Of a DNA stretch of 64,000 nt, positions 1 through 8,461 are shown piece after piece. Origin of the DNA: Mesobacillus subterraneus (GTDB lineage Bacteria > Bacillota > Bacilli > Bacillales > Cytobacillaceae); the NCBI RefSeq assembly GCF_003937825.1, contig NZ_RSFW01000011.1, positions 1-64,000 of the forward strand, read 5' to 3'. Within the stretch, counting starts at the first letter, position 1; each line of letters begins with the position of its first letter. Made by a program: the position numbers and the translations under genes. The notes beneath the pieces were generated by a model, which saw nothing but the letters and a program-made list of their open reading frames with translations, had not been told where the DNA came from and did not search any database.

Positions 1-78
1 AAATCCCGTGATTTTGAAAAAGAGGTCACCAATGAATGAGGCTCCCCCCATTAACGGGACAACCTCATTCACTTACCA

Positions 79-1071
79 TTATTTCTTCAGCCTTGCCCTT
101 TCCTGCCTTGACCACATTTTTAGGTGGGGGTATGGATCAAACGACCATTCGGTGTAGCCGTTGTCTTTATACATTCCGTAATGCAGGTGTGGTGGGAATT
201 TCCCGCTTGTTCCCGGAGGGCCGTAGCCAGAGCTGCCGACTCCTCCGATGATGGTTCCTAGCTCGACAATTTGTCCAACTTTCAGGTCCTTGGCAAATCC
301 GCTCAGGTGGGCGTAATAATGATACGTATTGTTGATATCGCGAATACCGACCCGCCAACCGCCATATTTATTCCAGCCTTTCATTTCGACGATTCCATAG
401 CCTGTTGCGCGAACAGGCACGCCATATCCGGCAAAAATATCGGTGCCCTCATGAATCCGCCGGCCGCCCCAGCCGCGGGCATCACCCCATGTATTGTTAT
501 AGCTGTGGTTGCTCCTTAACGGCAGCGGGAAGCTGTGGGTTTCAAGGTCCAGTCTACCAAAATGCCTGTAAATCATCGCCTTGCCAATGATGATGCCGAC
601 GGTTTTATCCCGCTTATAGTAATTCCACAGGCCGATTTTGATATTTTCGTGGTCCCTTCCATAAGAGAGAAGGTATTGGGCAAACGCCTGGAGCACATCT
701 TCATCATCCTTCAGGCTCGCTTTGCCATCTCCATTGCCATCAAAACCAATCCCATTGAAAAATTGGATGGATACAGGATTGTCGTCATCAGGGTTAGGAT
801 TCAATAATCCAGCCCATTCTTCCGGCTTGAAGTAAATTCCGGCAATTCCCTCTGCCTTAGGCAAATCCCTTCGTGCCTGGCGGACATTCCGTTCATATTG
901 GTCAACTGCTGCAATATAATACCAGGGAATCTGGGTAACAGCTTCTACACGGCTATAAAGTTCCATCCTTTTTTTATACACATCGGTATCCTGCTCTGCT
1001 GCTGATGCTTTTTCCACAGAAAGGACAGGACATAATAAAAAAAGAACGATAACTGCTTTTAGAAATTTCAC
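79..1071 (-). CDS. lytH: LytH-like M23 metallopeptidase
   Basis: This 330-residue exported protein is a LytM/M23 zinc endopeptidase. It resembles B. subtilis LytH (YunA), an L-Ala-D-Glu peptidase that trims spore cortex peptidoglycan. An N-terminal signal peptide (about residues 1-24) is followed by a helical region with little similarity to known domains. The C-terminal M23 domain shows the zinc set H207-x3-D211 and H295-L-H297, plus the catalytic H255. The start is a GTG with a GGGAGGAT ribosome site. It is divergent from lipA, exactly as yunA and lipA are placed in B. subtilis. Sporulation-specific expression in the mother cell is expected from the family, but I could not identify a SigK promoter by eye. 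Confidence 0.88.
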   Translation of the reverse strand: MKFLKAVIVLFLLCPVLSVEKASAAEQDTDVYKKRMELYSRVEAVTQIPWYYIAAVDQYERNVRQARRDLPKAEGIAGIYFKPEEWAGLLNPNPDDDNPVSIQFFNGIGFDGNGDGKASLKDDEDVLQAFAQYLLSYGRDHENIKIGLWNYYKRDKTVGIIIGKAMIYRHFGRLDLETHSFPLPLRSNHSYNNTWGDARGWGGRRIHEGTDIFAGYGVPVRATGYGIVEMKGWNKYGGWRVGIRDINNTYHYYAHLSGFAKDLKVGQIVELGTIIGGVGSSGYGPPGTSGKFPPHLHYGMYKDNGYTEWSFDPYPHLKMWSRQERARLKK

Positions 1072-1326
1072 CGTAATCCTCCCTTCGAGATTGGCTCATT
1101 AAGTGTCCAGCGTCAGCGCGCAAAACGAAAACCACAGCGCGTCTGCTTTTCTTGTAATAGTTTGCGATGCGCGGGATATTTCATAAATATCAAATAATGG
1201 TAATCGCAAAATTGTCGTACTTGTCGTGTTTATTTGGTTATGTTAAAGTGACATCAGAAGCTGTATGCCGGCCTTGATTTTTTCATGGTGTTCTTGATGT
1301 AATGCAGCAGGAATGGAGTGAAAATT

Positions 1327-2241
1327 ATGAGCAAAAAAGAGGTACAGAGAAAGCCTGAATGGCTGAAAATAAAACTTAACACGAACGAAAACTATACCGG
1401 CCTGAAAAAGATGATGCGCGAGAAAAATTTACATACTGTATGTGAAGAGGCAAAGTGCCCAAACATCCATGAGTGCTGGGCAGTAAGAAGGACTGCGACA
1501 TTCATGATCCTTGGTGATGTCTGTACGCGCGCATGCCGTTTCTGTGCGGTTAAAACAGGTCTGCCTACAGAGCTTGACTGGCAGGAGCCGGAAAGAGTCG
1601 CGGATTCTGTTACGCTTATGAACCTTAAGCATGTTGTTGTGACAGCAGTAGCCCGTGATGACCTGAAGGATGGGGGAGCAGCTGTTTTTGCTGAAACCGT
1701 AAGAGCCATCCGCAGGAAAAACCCATTTACATCCATTGAAGTACTGCCTTCAGACATGGGTGGTGTTTTGGAAAACTTAACAACCTTGATGGATGCACGT
1801 CCTGATATCCTGAATCATAATATCGAGACAGTCAGACGCCTGACACCAAGAATCCGTGCGCGCGCTACTTATGAGCGCTCCCTTGAATTCCTGCGCCGTG
1901 CCAAGGAGCTTCAGCCTGATATCCCGACGAAATCAAGTATCATGGTTGGTCTTGGCGAAACAAAAGAAGAGTTGATCGAGGCGATGGATGACCTGCGCGC
2001 AAACAATGTGGACATCCTTACCCTGGGACAATATCTGCAGCCATCCAAGAAACATCTTGATGTTGTGAAATACTACCATCCTGATGAATTCGCGGAACTA
2101 AGGGACATTGCCCTTCAGAAAGGCTTCAGCCATTGTGAGGCTGGCCCGCTTGTCCGTTCATCCTACCATGCAGATGAGCAAGTCAACTCCGCAGCCAAAC
2201 ACAGACAGGAGCTTGCTGAGCAGGAAGCTCAACAGGCATAA
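1327..2241 (+). CDS. lipA: Lipoyl synthase LipA
   Basis: This radical SAM enzyme inserts two sulfurs into octanoyl groups to form the lipoyl cofactor of 2-oxoacid dehydrogenases and the glycine cleavage system. The auxiliary cluster cysteines are C39, C44 and C50, and the radical SAM motif CTRACRFC has C66, C70 and C73. The RSSYH motif that ligates the auxiliary cluster is present near the C-terminus. The ATG at 1327 is preferred over the GTG at 1318, because GGAGTG lies about 7 bases upstream of it and it gives the usual N-terminus ([11 protein letters not shown]). The gene is 304 aa, normal for the family. A strong bidirectional hairpin follows the stop. Confidence 0.97.
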   Translation: MSKKEVQRKPEWLKIKLNTNENYTGLKKMMREKNLHTVCEEAKCPNIHECWAVRRTATFMILGDVCTRACRFCAVKTGLPTELDWQEPERVADSVTLMNLKHVVVTAVARDDLKDGGAAVFAETVRAIRRKNPFTSIEVLPSDMGGVLENLTTLMDARPDILNHNIETVRRLTPRIRARATYERSLEFLRRAKELQPDIPTKSSIMVGLGETKEELIEAMDDLRANNVDILTLGQYLQPSKKHLDVVKYYHPDEFAELRDIALQKGFSHCEAGPLVRSSYHADEQVNSAAKHRQELAEQEAQQA

Positions 2242-2243
2242 TC

Positions 2244-2277
2244 AAAAAGAGTTCAGCCCATGTGCTGAACTCTTTTT
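2244..2277. terminator. Bidirectional terminator lipA/yutC
   Basis: A 14-bp inverted repeat (AAAAAGAGTTCAGC with its complement) around a 6-base loop has A and T runs on both sides. It can end transcription of lipA and of the convergent yutC. Confidence 0.9.
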
Positions 2278-2282
2278 CAGGA

Positions 2283-2978
2283 TTATTTTCCGCTTTTCAT
2301 CTGTCTGGAAAGATCGTCTTTATCCGTTTCTTCGTTCAGTTCGCCCTCAGCTTCGCCGTTCGCGTTTTCACCCGTGCTCATGTCGATGCCTTGAGGGGAC
2401 TTCAGCATTTCCTTGACCATGCCATCAATCATATCGTTCACATCGCGGCTGTCGGTATCAAGTGTCGCGAAATTTTCCACTTCATCACGGAGGTTTGTAT
2501 CATCCGACACATAGACGTGGAACCAGCGCGGAACGACTGACATCGCCATTCTTTTCACCTGGTCAGCTGTCTGGAAACGATTATCAGAATCCGTTTGGTA
2601 AACGATCAGGACTTCCTCGTCGGTTACCAATGTTGAAACATCATCGACGTTCGGAACCATCGTGCTGAACCTGCTGATCATATCAGCGATCCGTTCACGA
2701 TCGATGGACTCATAAGCATTATTCAGTTCATCTGCGCCCATGACACCGGTCTTTTGGTGGCGCACATACCCAAAGTCTTCACTTCTATTTCTCATGCCCT
2801 TGCGTCCATCTTGATTGTAGATGTCGGCACGTTCGTCATTCACATTCAGTGTATTGCCGCTCTGCTGGTAAATTCCTGATCTGCCATCACGAACCCCAGG
2901 TGAGGCATTATTATCCGCTGCACAGCCCGTCAACGCGGTTGCACCGCAAATACCAAGAGCGATGATTGCCTTTTTCAA
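2283..2978 (-). CDS. yutC: YhcN/YlaJ-type lipoprotein (YutC)
   Basis: This 231-aa lipoprotein belongs to the YhcN/YlaJ sporulation lipoprotein family and sits where yutC is found in B. subtilis. The signal peptide ends in the lipobox LTGC. The body is Asp/Asn rich and carries the typical segment on 'ERIADMISRFSTMVPNVDDV' followed by a VLIVYQTD strand. The TTG at 2978 is taken as start: AGGAGG sits about 8 bases upstream, and the GTG at 2987 would overlap the ribosome site. It is probably attached to the outer face of a membrane, possibly in the forespore. The molecular function is not known. Confidence 0.82.
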   Translation of the reverse strand: MKKAIIALGICGATALTGCAADNNASPGVRDGRSGIYQQSGNTLNVNDERADIYNQDGRKGMRNRSEDFGYVRHQKTGVMGADELNNAYESIDRERIADMISRFSTMVPNVDDVSTLVTDEEVLIVYQTDSDNRFQTADQVKRMAMSVVPRWFHVYVSDDTNLRDEVENFATLDTDSRDVNDMIDGMVKEMLKSPQGIDMSTGENANGEAEGELNEETDKDDLSRQMKSGK

Positions 2979-3125
2979 TAAAAACACCTCCTATTGATTA
3001 GAATGGCTTTCAATTTATTTTTTTTGCTTAGTAATTGATGGGGAATAAGTTATAATTAAGAAAAGCGCGAGCAATCAGGCTTGCTTTAAGGAAGCTGAAA
3101 CTGTTACCGAAAAAGAGGTGGACCA

Positions 3126-3407
3126 ATGATTTGCATCAATAACCTATGCTACGAAATAGTGGATGAAGGCCGGGATGGCTTCAACGAAGAAGCCTTTCGT
3201 GCGAGATATAGCGAAATTTTAACCAAGTATGATTATATTGTTGGTGACTGGGGATACGGACAGCTAAGGCTGAGAGGATTCTTCGACGACCAGAACCAGA
3301 AATCGACCTTCGATACAAAAATCAGTACAGTCAGCGAGTATTTATACGAATACTGCAATTTCGGCTGCGCTTACTTTGTAGCGAAAAAAGTCGCAAAGCA
3401 AGGATAA
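3126..3407 (+). CDS. yutD: YutD family protein (DUF1027)
   Basis: A 93-aa soluble protein of the YutD family, conserved in Bacilli and encoded beside lipA. The hallmark N-terminus MICINNLCYE and the pattern AFRARYSEILTKYDYIVGDWG are clear. The C-terminus holds two cysteines (YCNFGCAYF). A good ribosome site (AAAGAGGTGG) precedes the ATG. The function is unknown. It is followed by a strong terminator. Confidence 0.88.
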   Translation: MICINNLCYEIVDEGRDGFNEEAFRARYSEILTKYDYIVGDWGYGQLRLRGFFDDQNQKSTFDTKISTVSEYLYEYCNFGCAYFVAKKVAKQG

Positions 3408-3414
3408 GATATTA

Positions 3415-3467
3415 AAAAGACCCTGGAATTGAACGAATGCTGTTCGATTCCTGGGTCTTTTTTTATT
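3415..3467 (+). terminator. yutD terminator
   Basis: A long stem (AAAAAGACCCTGGAAT paired with ATTCCTGGGTCTTTTT, with an inner GAAC/GTTC pair) ends in a T-rich tail. Confidence 0.9.
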
Positions 3468-3573
3468 TTTTCTGCTCATGCTGTTTTTTTCTGAAAAAAG
3501 CTGAGAAATTTACTGTGGTGATGTTACGAATTACTTCGCAAATGCTTCTAATCAAAGTAAAAATGCAACTCAT

Positions 3574-3722
3574 CACTATAAATTTGCCCTCAGCACTACG
3601 AAAGGGGCGCTTTCCACTATGAAATGCGGCTTTATCACTACGATTTAAAGCATTTCCACTACGTTTCAAGGCATTTTCACTACGATTTAAAGCATTTCCA
3701 CTACTTTTTCCAAATAACTGGT
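3574..3722 (+). repeat. 21-bp tandem array R1 (CACTACGA type)
   Basis: Seven units start with CACTAC or CACTAT at 3574, 3594, 3615, 3636, 3657, 3678 and 3699, so the step is 21 bp (20 once). The first unit is degenerate and the later ones are close to identical. The last unit runs into TTTTTCCAAATAACTGG, nearly the same end as array R2. The array lies between the convergent genes yutD and the DUF3905 gene. Short reading frames through it are by-products of the repeat. Confidence 0.85.
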
Positions 3723-3847
3723 TAAACAGCCCAGGAATGAGCAGCCCATTGGGATATGGACGTTACTCAAAAAATAAAGTCACCAAGCCAGGACTAAACA
3801 AAAAAGATGCTCCACCATCTGCGGGGAGCATCCATCCTATCATCAAG

Positions 3848-4132
3848 CTATTCACTATATGGCGGCTGTTCGCTTTCGTTCGGGTCATCATGGGTTGGGT
3901 GGGCGCCGGCTTCTTTTCGCGGCATGCCCTGATGGAGCGATTTGAACTCATAGTTGAAGTTGGAGTAGGATCGCTGTCCCTCTTCCCATGGCGTGCTTTT
4001 GCCCTCGACGGGTTCATCCACACGGAATGGTGAGCCATAGGCTCCATCCGGCAAATCTTCAGCGGTGATATAGTTTCTTTGCTTTTCAACATTCGAGAAG
4101 TCTGAATAAAGTTCACGGTCTTCCTTGCTCAT
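3848..4132 (-). CDS. Small acidic protein, probably DUF3905
   Basis: A 94-aa hydrophilic protein starting MSKEDRELYSDFSNVEKQRN. The start at 4132 has GAAGGTGAG about 6 bases upstream; an in-frame extension to 4189 lacks a ribosome site. The middle part is rich in Pro, Gly and Glu, and the C-terminus has a His/Asp/Glu-rich stretch. It resembles the Bacillus DUF3905 family by memory of its pattern. It lacks a signal peptide or membrane segment. The function is unknown. Confidence 0.65.
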   Translation of the reverse strand: MSKEDRELYSDFSNVEKQRNYITAEDLPDGAYGSPFRVDEPVEGKSTPWEEGQRSYSNFNYEFKSLHQGMPRKEAGAHPTHDDPNESEQPPYSE

Positions 4133-4209
4133 GGAACTCACCTTCTTTGCTTGTTGTCTTTTTAGTATTTCTTCAAAAAGACAAATCAAACAAACAGTTC
4201 ATTCCAGTA

Positions 4210-4476
4210 TCAGATGATCGGGCGCAGGAAGGAGCGCAATTCTTCTGCGTCTTCTTCAGACAGATTGTAGACATGCTCCAGATAGCCTGGCTCATCCAAA
4301 TCATCCTGTCCAATGATCGCAAAACGGCTTCCCTGGATATCCAGGACGATGCTTTTGCCGTAGTAACGGCTTGTCTGCATGATCGCCAGGTCAAAGCGCT
4401 GGTTTTCACCGACGAAACTGATATAGCGGGTTTTCGTGTTTTCTGTATCATCATATAAAAAAAATCGTTCTTCCAT
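4210..4476 (-). CDS. DUF3055/SAV0927-like small protein
   Basis: An 88-aa cytosolic protein with the pattern FFLYDDTENTKTRYISFVG, GENQRFDLAI and YGKSIVLDIQ that I associate with DUF3055 (SAV0927 family) of Bacilli. The C-terminus is helical and acidic (LSEEDAEELRSFL). The ATG has an AGGAGGC ribosome site. Its place between the DUF3905 gene and glpX is typical of Bacillaceae. The function is unknown. Confidence 0.7.
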   Translation of the reverse strand: MEERFFLYDDTENTKTRYISFVGENQRFDLAIMQTSRYYGKSIVLDIQGSRFAIIGQDDLDEPGYLEHVYNLSEEDAEELRSFLRPII

Positions 4477-4518
4477 TTGCTGCCTCCTAAAAACTATTGG
4501 TGTATGTATTTATTCTCG

Positions 4519-4574
4519 ACAGGGAGGACGGTTCTTCTGTTTTTCCAAAAACAGGAGAACCGTCCCCCTGTTTT
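4519..4574. repeat. GGACGGTTCTCCTG intergenic repeat, inverted pair
   Basis: Two copies of the motif ACAGGGGGACGGTTCTCCTG face each other to make an imperfect hairpin of about 26 bp around a 2-base loop. It lies directly at the 3' end of glpX and may act as its terminator, although no long T-run follows. Three direct copies of the same motif lie at 11306-11416. Confidence 0.8.
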
Positions 4575-5541
4575 AGACCATCACAAGATGCGGTTTGTGC
4601 TGGAGGTGATGGTGTGCTTTGATGTATCGGACTGTTTTTGTTTTTGAACGCATGACGATTGAATGGGTCTCGACGAGGTCTCCGCCGAGGAATCGGACTC
4701 CGTCGAGCAATTCACCGCTGGAGACGCCGGTTGCGGCAAAAATGGCGTCGTCACCGGAAACGAGATCATCGAGCATCAGCAGTTGCCGTGGATCTTTGAG
4801 TCCCATGGCGATACATCGTTCTTCTTCCTCAAGCGTCAGAGGGACAAGCCTTGCCTGCATATCTCCGCCAAGTGCCTTGAGCGCGGCTGCAGAAATGACG
4901 CCTTCAGGAGCGCCGCCTGTGCCTAAAAAAAGGTCCACACCAGTGTAAGGCAATGCCGTCGCGATCGATGCGCCAACATCTCCGTCGCCGAACAGCTTCA
5001 CCCTTGCGCCCTTCTGTCTGACGCGTTCAATCAATTCATCATGGCGTTCGCGCTCCTGGATGATGACAGTCAGGTCCTGAATGCGCTTATTATTGGCTTC
5101 CGCGACAATTTCAATCGTTTTTTCGATCGGGTCATCAAGAAGGACCTTGCCGGCCGCATTCTTGCCGACTGCAATTTTTTGCATATACATATCCGGCGCA
5201 TGAAGGAGAGTTCCTTTATCCGCGACCGCAATGACAGCCATCGCGTTATTATGGCCTTTGGCAACAATGTTTGTTCCCTCGAGCGGGTCCACGGCGATAT
5301 CTACCTTTGGCCCCATTTTGGTGCCGAGCCGTTCGCCAATGTAGAGCATGGGAGCTTCATCCAGTTCTCCTTCACCAATTACGACAATCCCGTCCATATT
5401 GACGGAATCAAACATTTTGCGCATCGCTGTGGTGGCAGCGTCATCCGCTTCATTCTTTTTTCCGCGGCCCATCCACTGGGCAGATGCCAATGCGGCTGCT
5501 TCCGTCACCCTTACGATTTCTAGTGCCAGTTCGCGTTCCAA
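4573..5541 (-). CDS. glpX: Class II fructose-1,6-bisphosphatase
   Basis: GlpX hydrolyses fructose 1,6-bisphosphate to fructose 6-phosphate in gluconeogenesis and is metal dependent. Visible family motifs are [37 protein letters not shown], the metal site DPLEGT, and [21 protein letters not shown] choose the TTG at 5541: a strong GGAGGAG lies 7 bases upstream, and the protein then begins [16 protein letters not shown] as the family does (322 aa). Upstream ATGs give an odd extension that reads through the ribosome site. A separate sugar phosphatase gene, yutF, lies nearby. Confidence 0.93.
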   Translation of the reverse strand: MERELALEIVRVTEAAALASAQWMGRGKKNEADDAATTAMRKMFDSVNMDGIVVIGEGELDEAPMLYIGERLGTKMGPKVDIAVDPLEGTNIVAKGHNNAMAVIAVADKGTLLHAPDMYMQKIAVGKNAAGKVLLDDPIEKTIEIVAEANNKRIQDLTVIIQERERHDELIERVRQKGARVKLFGDGDVGASIATALPYTGVDLFLGTGGAPEGVISAAALKALGGDMQARLVPLTLEEEERCIAMGLKDPRQLLMLDDLVSGDDAIFAATGVSSGELLDGVRFLGGDLVETHSIVMRSKTKTVRYIKAHHHLQHKPHLVMV

Positions 5542-5717
5542 ATGTCTCTCCTCCATTTTCGACAGCATTCTCACTACATCTTACCAGAAAAACGATAATT
5601 ACTGAATTTATCTGAAAAAATAATCGCGATTACCTTCTAGGAAAAAAGCCTTATTTTTAGCGAAATATGGTACAATTAAGAAAAAGTTCTAGTCATCATC
5701 TGAGAGGATTGAAACCT

Positions 5718-7007
5718 ATGGCCCGCCGCGTTACTAGCATATTAGACAACCTGCTTGGTTGGGGTAAAATCATGTTGCCGCACTCATCACTCTGCTATTA
5801 CCCTCCTCAGTTCATCTTGCGGAACCCTGTCGTTTCAGGGGTGAAAAAAGCGTTCAAGGATGGCTGCGAAGTGGCTGTCATTGCCTATACGATCAAGAAT
5901 CACCGTGAACTGGCCGCCCAGTTCGGCGAAGAACACTGGAAGTACCGCAAGGCTTTGAAACGCCATTTCAAAGCGGTGATTGAAACTGAGATCGACAAAG
6001 AGGACATGATTGTCCTTCATGATTACTATAGCGACAGCTTGAGCCTGTTCATCAGGATTGACCATAACAGACACTGTATCTCTGAAATCGATGGCAAAAT
6101 GAAGAAAATCCTCAGGGAAGCAGAGAGCAGGCTGTTTCATCAGTACCCTACCGTCCAGCCTGTTTTTGATACTGGGTACATTTTTATTGATAAAAGCGTG
6201 GGATCTGTACATGAAGCCGTATTGAAGGCTCATCAGCAAGCGTTTGCGATGGCTGAAAAAAGAATTCAGTCAGAGTTCAATGAGATGGTGTATGAAATCA
6301 ATAAAATCATCGCTAATCAAAGTATTAAGCTCCTGGCCCAGCCAATCATCGATGTGGCCACAAAGGAAATCCGCGCCTGGGAGATGCTCACACGAGGCCC
6401 GGAAGGCACGGCCCTTGAAAGTCCGCTGCAGCTTTTTTCTGTCGCCAGACAGACAAACACGCTTTATGACCTGGAAATGATCGTCCTGAAAAAGACGCTG
6501 GAGCAAATCAGCTCGACTGGCTGCAGGCATGATATCTTCATTAACTTCACGCCGATCACGCTCGGGAATTTTCGATTTGTCCGCGACCTGAAGAAAATGA
6601 TGCAATCGTACGAAAGCATCAAATTGAACCAGATCACTTTCGAAATCACCGAAAGGGACTCGATTGAGGGAATCGATAATTTTATCTATAATATAAAGGT
6701 GTTAAGAGGAATGGGAATCAAAATAGCGGTAGACGATACAGGCGCAGGGTATGCCAGTTTGAACACCATCAGCGAAATTATGCCGGATGTCATCAAAATC
6801 GATCGCTCCGTCATCCAGAACATCGACAAGAATACGGTGAAGGAGTCGATGCTGAAGGGACTGCTGCTCGTCGCGAGGGAAGCAGGCTCGATTGTCATTG
6901 CCGAAGGGATCGAAAATGAGCAGGAGGCCTCCGTACTTTCACGCAACAAGGTTGAACTGGCGCAAGGATACTTTTATGCGCGTCCCGGCTTATTGAAAAC
7001 CGTCTAG
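5718..7007 (+). CDS. EAL-domain c-di-GMP phosphodiesterase
   Basis: A 429-aa cytosolic protein without transmembrane segments. The N-terminal half (about 1-190) looks like a degenerate GGDEF-type or sensor region without a GGDEF motif. The C-terminal half is a full EAL domain. The conserved pieces are AWEMLTRGP (EAL position), INFTP, FEITERD, DDTGAGYASL, IKIDRSVI, AEGIENEQE and AQGYFYARP. The catalytic Glu, Asn, ExTE, DD, Lys and Glu positions all appear filled, so hydrolysis of c-di-GMP is likely. The ATG at 5718 follows GAGAGGA; an extended -10 (TGGTACAAT, 5668-5676) sits upstream. A possible downstream target is the c-di-GMP riboswitch at 59.8 kb. Confidence 0.88.
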   Translation: MARRVTSILDNLLGWGKIMLPHSSLCYYPPQFILRNPVVSGVKKAFKDGCEVAVIAYTIKNHRELAAQFGEEHWKYRKALKRHFKAVIETEIDKEDMIVLHDYYSDSLSLFIRIDHNRHCISEIDGKMKKILREAESRLFHQYPTVQPVFDTGYIFIDKSVGSVHEAVLKAHQQAFAMAEKRIQSEFNEMVYEINKIIANQSIKLLAQPIIDVATKEIRAWEMLTRGPEGTALESPLQLFSVARQTNTLYDLEMIVLKKTLEQISSTGCRHDIFINFTPITLGNFRFVRDLKKMMQSYESIKLNQITFEITERDSIEGIDNFIYNIKVLRGMGIKIAVDDTGAGYASLNTISEIMPDVIKIDRSVIQNIDKNTVKESMLKGLLLVAREAGSIVIAEGIENEQEASVLSRNKVELAQGYFYARPGLLKTV

Positions 7008-7029
7008 CATCTTTATGAGGTGATAAGGA

Positions 7030-7467
7030 ATGTACTTTGTCGACAGAGATCAAATCGAAGCAACATTGCAGTTTTTGGATAACCAGATTGTCTTCTTCGA
7101 AAGCAATTCTTCATGGGAAACACCGATGGAAAAGTCGGCTCTCGAGCGCATTGCCCACACGATGGTTGAGGCAGTGCTCGATGTAGGGAATGCGATGATT
7201 GATGGCTTCATCATGCGCGACCCAGGCAGCTACGAAGACATCATCGATATCCTCGATGACGAAAAAGTCGTCACGCCTGAAATGAGCGCAGGGTTGAAAA
7301 AAATCGTCCTGTTCAGGAAAATGCTCGTCCAGCAATACACCGCCGTGGACCATGCGAGCCTGATCGATACTTTTACAACAGAACTGCCAACACTTAAGGA
7401 ATTCCCTGTTAAGGTGCGTGAATACCTGACAAATGAGCTTGGGCCAGTATCCGCTTTTAAAAAGTGA
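7030..7467 (+). CDS. yutE: HepT-like protein YutE (DUF86)
   Basis: A 145-aa helical protein of the DUF86/HepT fold, matching YutE. The core segments are SALERIAHTMVEAVLDVGNAMIDG, DPGSYEDIIDIL and FRKMLVQQY. True HepT toxins carry R-x4-H-x-Y; here R96 and Y103 are present but position 101 is Gln. No MntA nucleotidyltransferase antitoxin is encoded beside it. It is therefore probably a housekeeping relative, not an active toxin. The gene follows the EAL gene by 22 bp and may be cotranscribed with it. A hairpin terminator follows. Confidence 0.85.
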   Translation: MYFVDRDQIEATLQFLDNQIVFFESNSSWETPMEKSALERIAHTMVEAVLDVGNAMIDGFIMRDPGSYEDIIDILDDEKVVTPEMSAGLKKIVLFRKMLVQQYTAVDHASLIDTFTTELPTLKEFPVKVREYLTNELGPVSAFKK

Positions 7468-7477
7468 ACCTGTTTGA

Positions 7478-7504
7478 GAGACCGTTTTTCGTGCGGTCTC
7501 TTTT
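7478..7504 (+). terminator. yutE terminator
   Basis: GAGACCG and CGGTCTC form a 7-bp stem followed by TTTT. Confidence 0.8.
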
Positions 7505-7648
7505 CATGTCGCAAAACCGAGCGGTATTCTGAGGCAGAATGGTTGTTTTTTTCAGCAGTGAGGTTTGTCCTTTGCACTTCGAGCTGAGCTTATTTACAAT
7601 AGGTTTTTAGCATACAATCTGGGCAGGATAACATTAGGAGTGATCAAG

Positions 7649-8413
7649 ATGAAAAAATATAAAGGGTATTTGATTGATTTAGACGGCACGATGTATCGCG
7701 GGTCAGAGCGGATTGAAGCAGCTTCTGATTTTATTAAGAGATTGATTGAGGCAGAGATTTCGTATTTGTTTGTTACGAACAATTCATCCCGGACTCCGGC
7801 TCAAGTTGCGGAAAAACTGCGCAGTTTCGATATTCCGACGACGGAGGAACAGGTGTTCACGACCAGTCAGGCAACCGCGAACTATATTTATGAACAAAAG
7901 CCGGATGCCAGTGTTTATGTGATCGGTGAGGAAGGAATTCTGACAGCGATCCAGGAAAAAGGCTTCAAGCTTGCCGGGGAAGATGCTGATTTCGTCGTCT
8001 CGGGAATCGACAGGGGTATTACATATGAAAAGCTTGCCGTTGGATGCCTGGCGGTCAGGAACGGGGCGATATTCATTTCGACAAATGGGGATATTGCCAT
8101 TCCAACTGAACGCGGCTTGCTGCCGGGGAACGGCTCGCTCACATCGGTGATCGCCGTGTCCACGCAGACAGAGCCCATCTTTATCGGTAAGCCTGAGTCG
8201 GTCATCATGGAACAGGCGCTGAAGGTTCTCGGCACGAACAAAGAAGAAACATTGATGGTCGGCGACTATTATGACACTGACATTCTTGCCGGCATGAAGG
8301 CAGGCATGGATACCCTCCTGGTCCACACAGGTGTGACGACGAGGGAGCTGCTAAAGGGATATAAGGATATGCCGTCCTATACAGTCGATTCACTGGATGA
8401 GTGGGAAGTATGA
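7649..8413 (+). CDS. yutF: HAD-IIA phosphatase YutF
   Basis: A 254-aa NagD-like HAD subfamily IIA phosphatase acting on small phosphorylated metabolites in the cytosol. Motif I is DLDGTMYRG (both Asp present), motif II is VTNNSSRTP, the Lys is in IGKPESVIM, and motif III/IV is GDYYDTDILAGMKAG. The ATG at 7649 has AGGAGTGATC upstream; the longer frame from 7565 has no support. It corresponds to YutF in B. subtilis. The natural substrate cannot be told from sequence. Confidence 0.92.
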   Translation: MKKYKGYLIDLDGTMYRGSERIEAASDFIKRLIEAEISYLFVTNNSSRTPAQVAEKLRSFDIPTTEEQVFTTSQATANYIYEQKPDASVYVIGEEGILTAIQEKGFKLAGEDADFVVSGIDRGITYEKLAVGCLAVRNGAIFISTNGDIAIPTERGLLPGNGSLTSVIAVSTQTEPIFIGKPESVIMEQALKVLGTNKEETLMVGDYYDTDILAGMKAGMDTLLVHTGVTTRELLKGYKDMPSYTVDSLDEWEV

Positions 8414-8418
8414 AAAAA

Positions 8419-8454
8419 GGGGACTTGAAGCCATTGATGGCTCAAGTCCCTTTT
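8419..8454. terminator. Bidirectional terminator yutF/yutG
   Basis: GGGACTTGAAGCC pairs with GGCTCAAGTCCC around ATTGAT, with T and A runs on either side, between the convergent genes. Confidence 0.9.
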
Positions 8455-8461
8455 GCATTTG

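Noticed and set aside
30-72. Terminator of lytH (GAATGAGG/CCTCATTC)
   Set aside because: The stem is only 8 bp around a large loop and no T-run follows at once on the minus strand; too weak to list.
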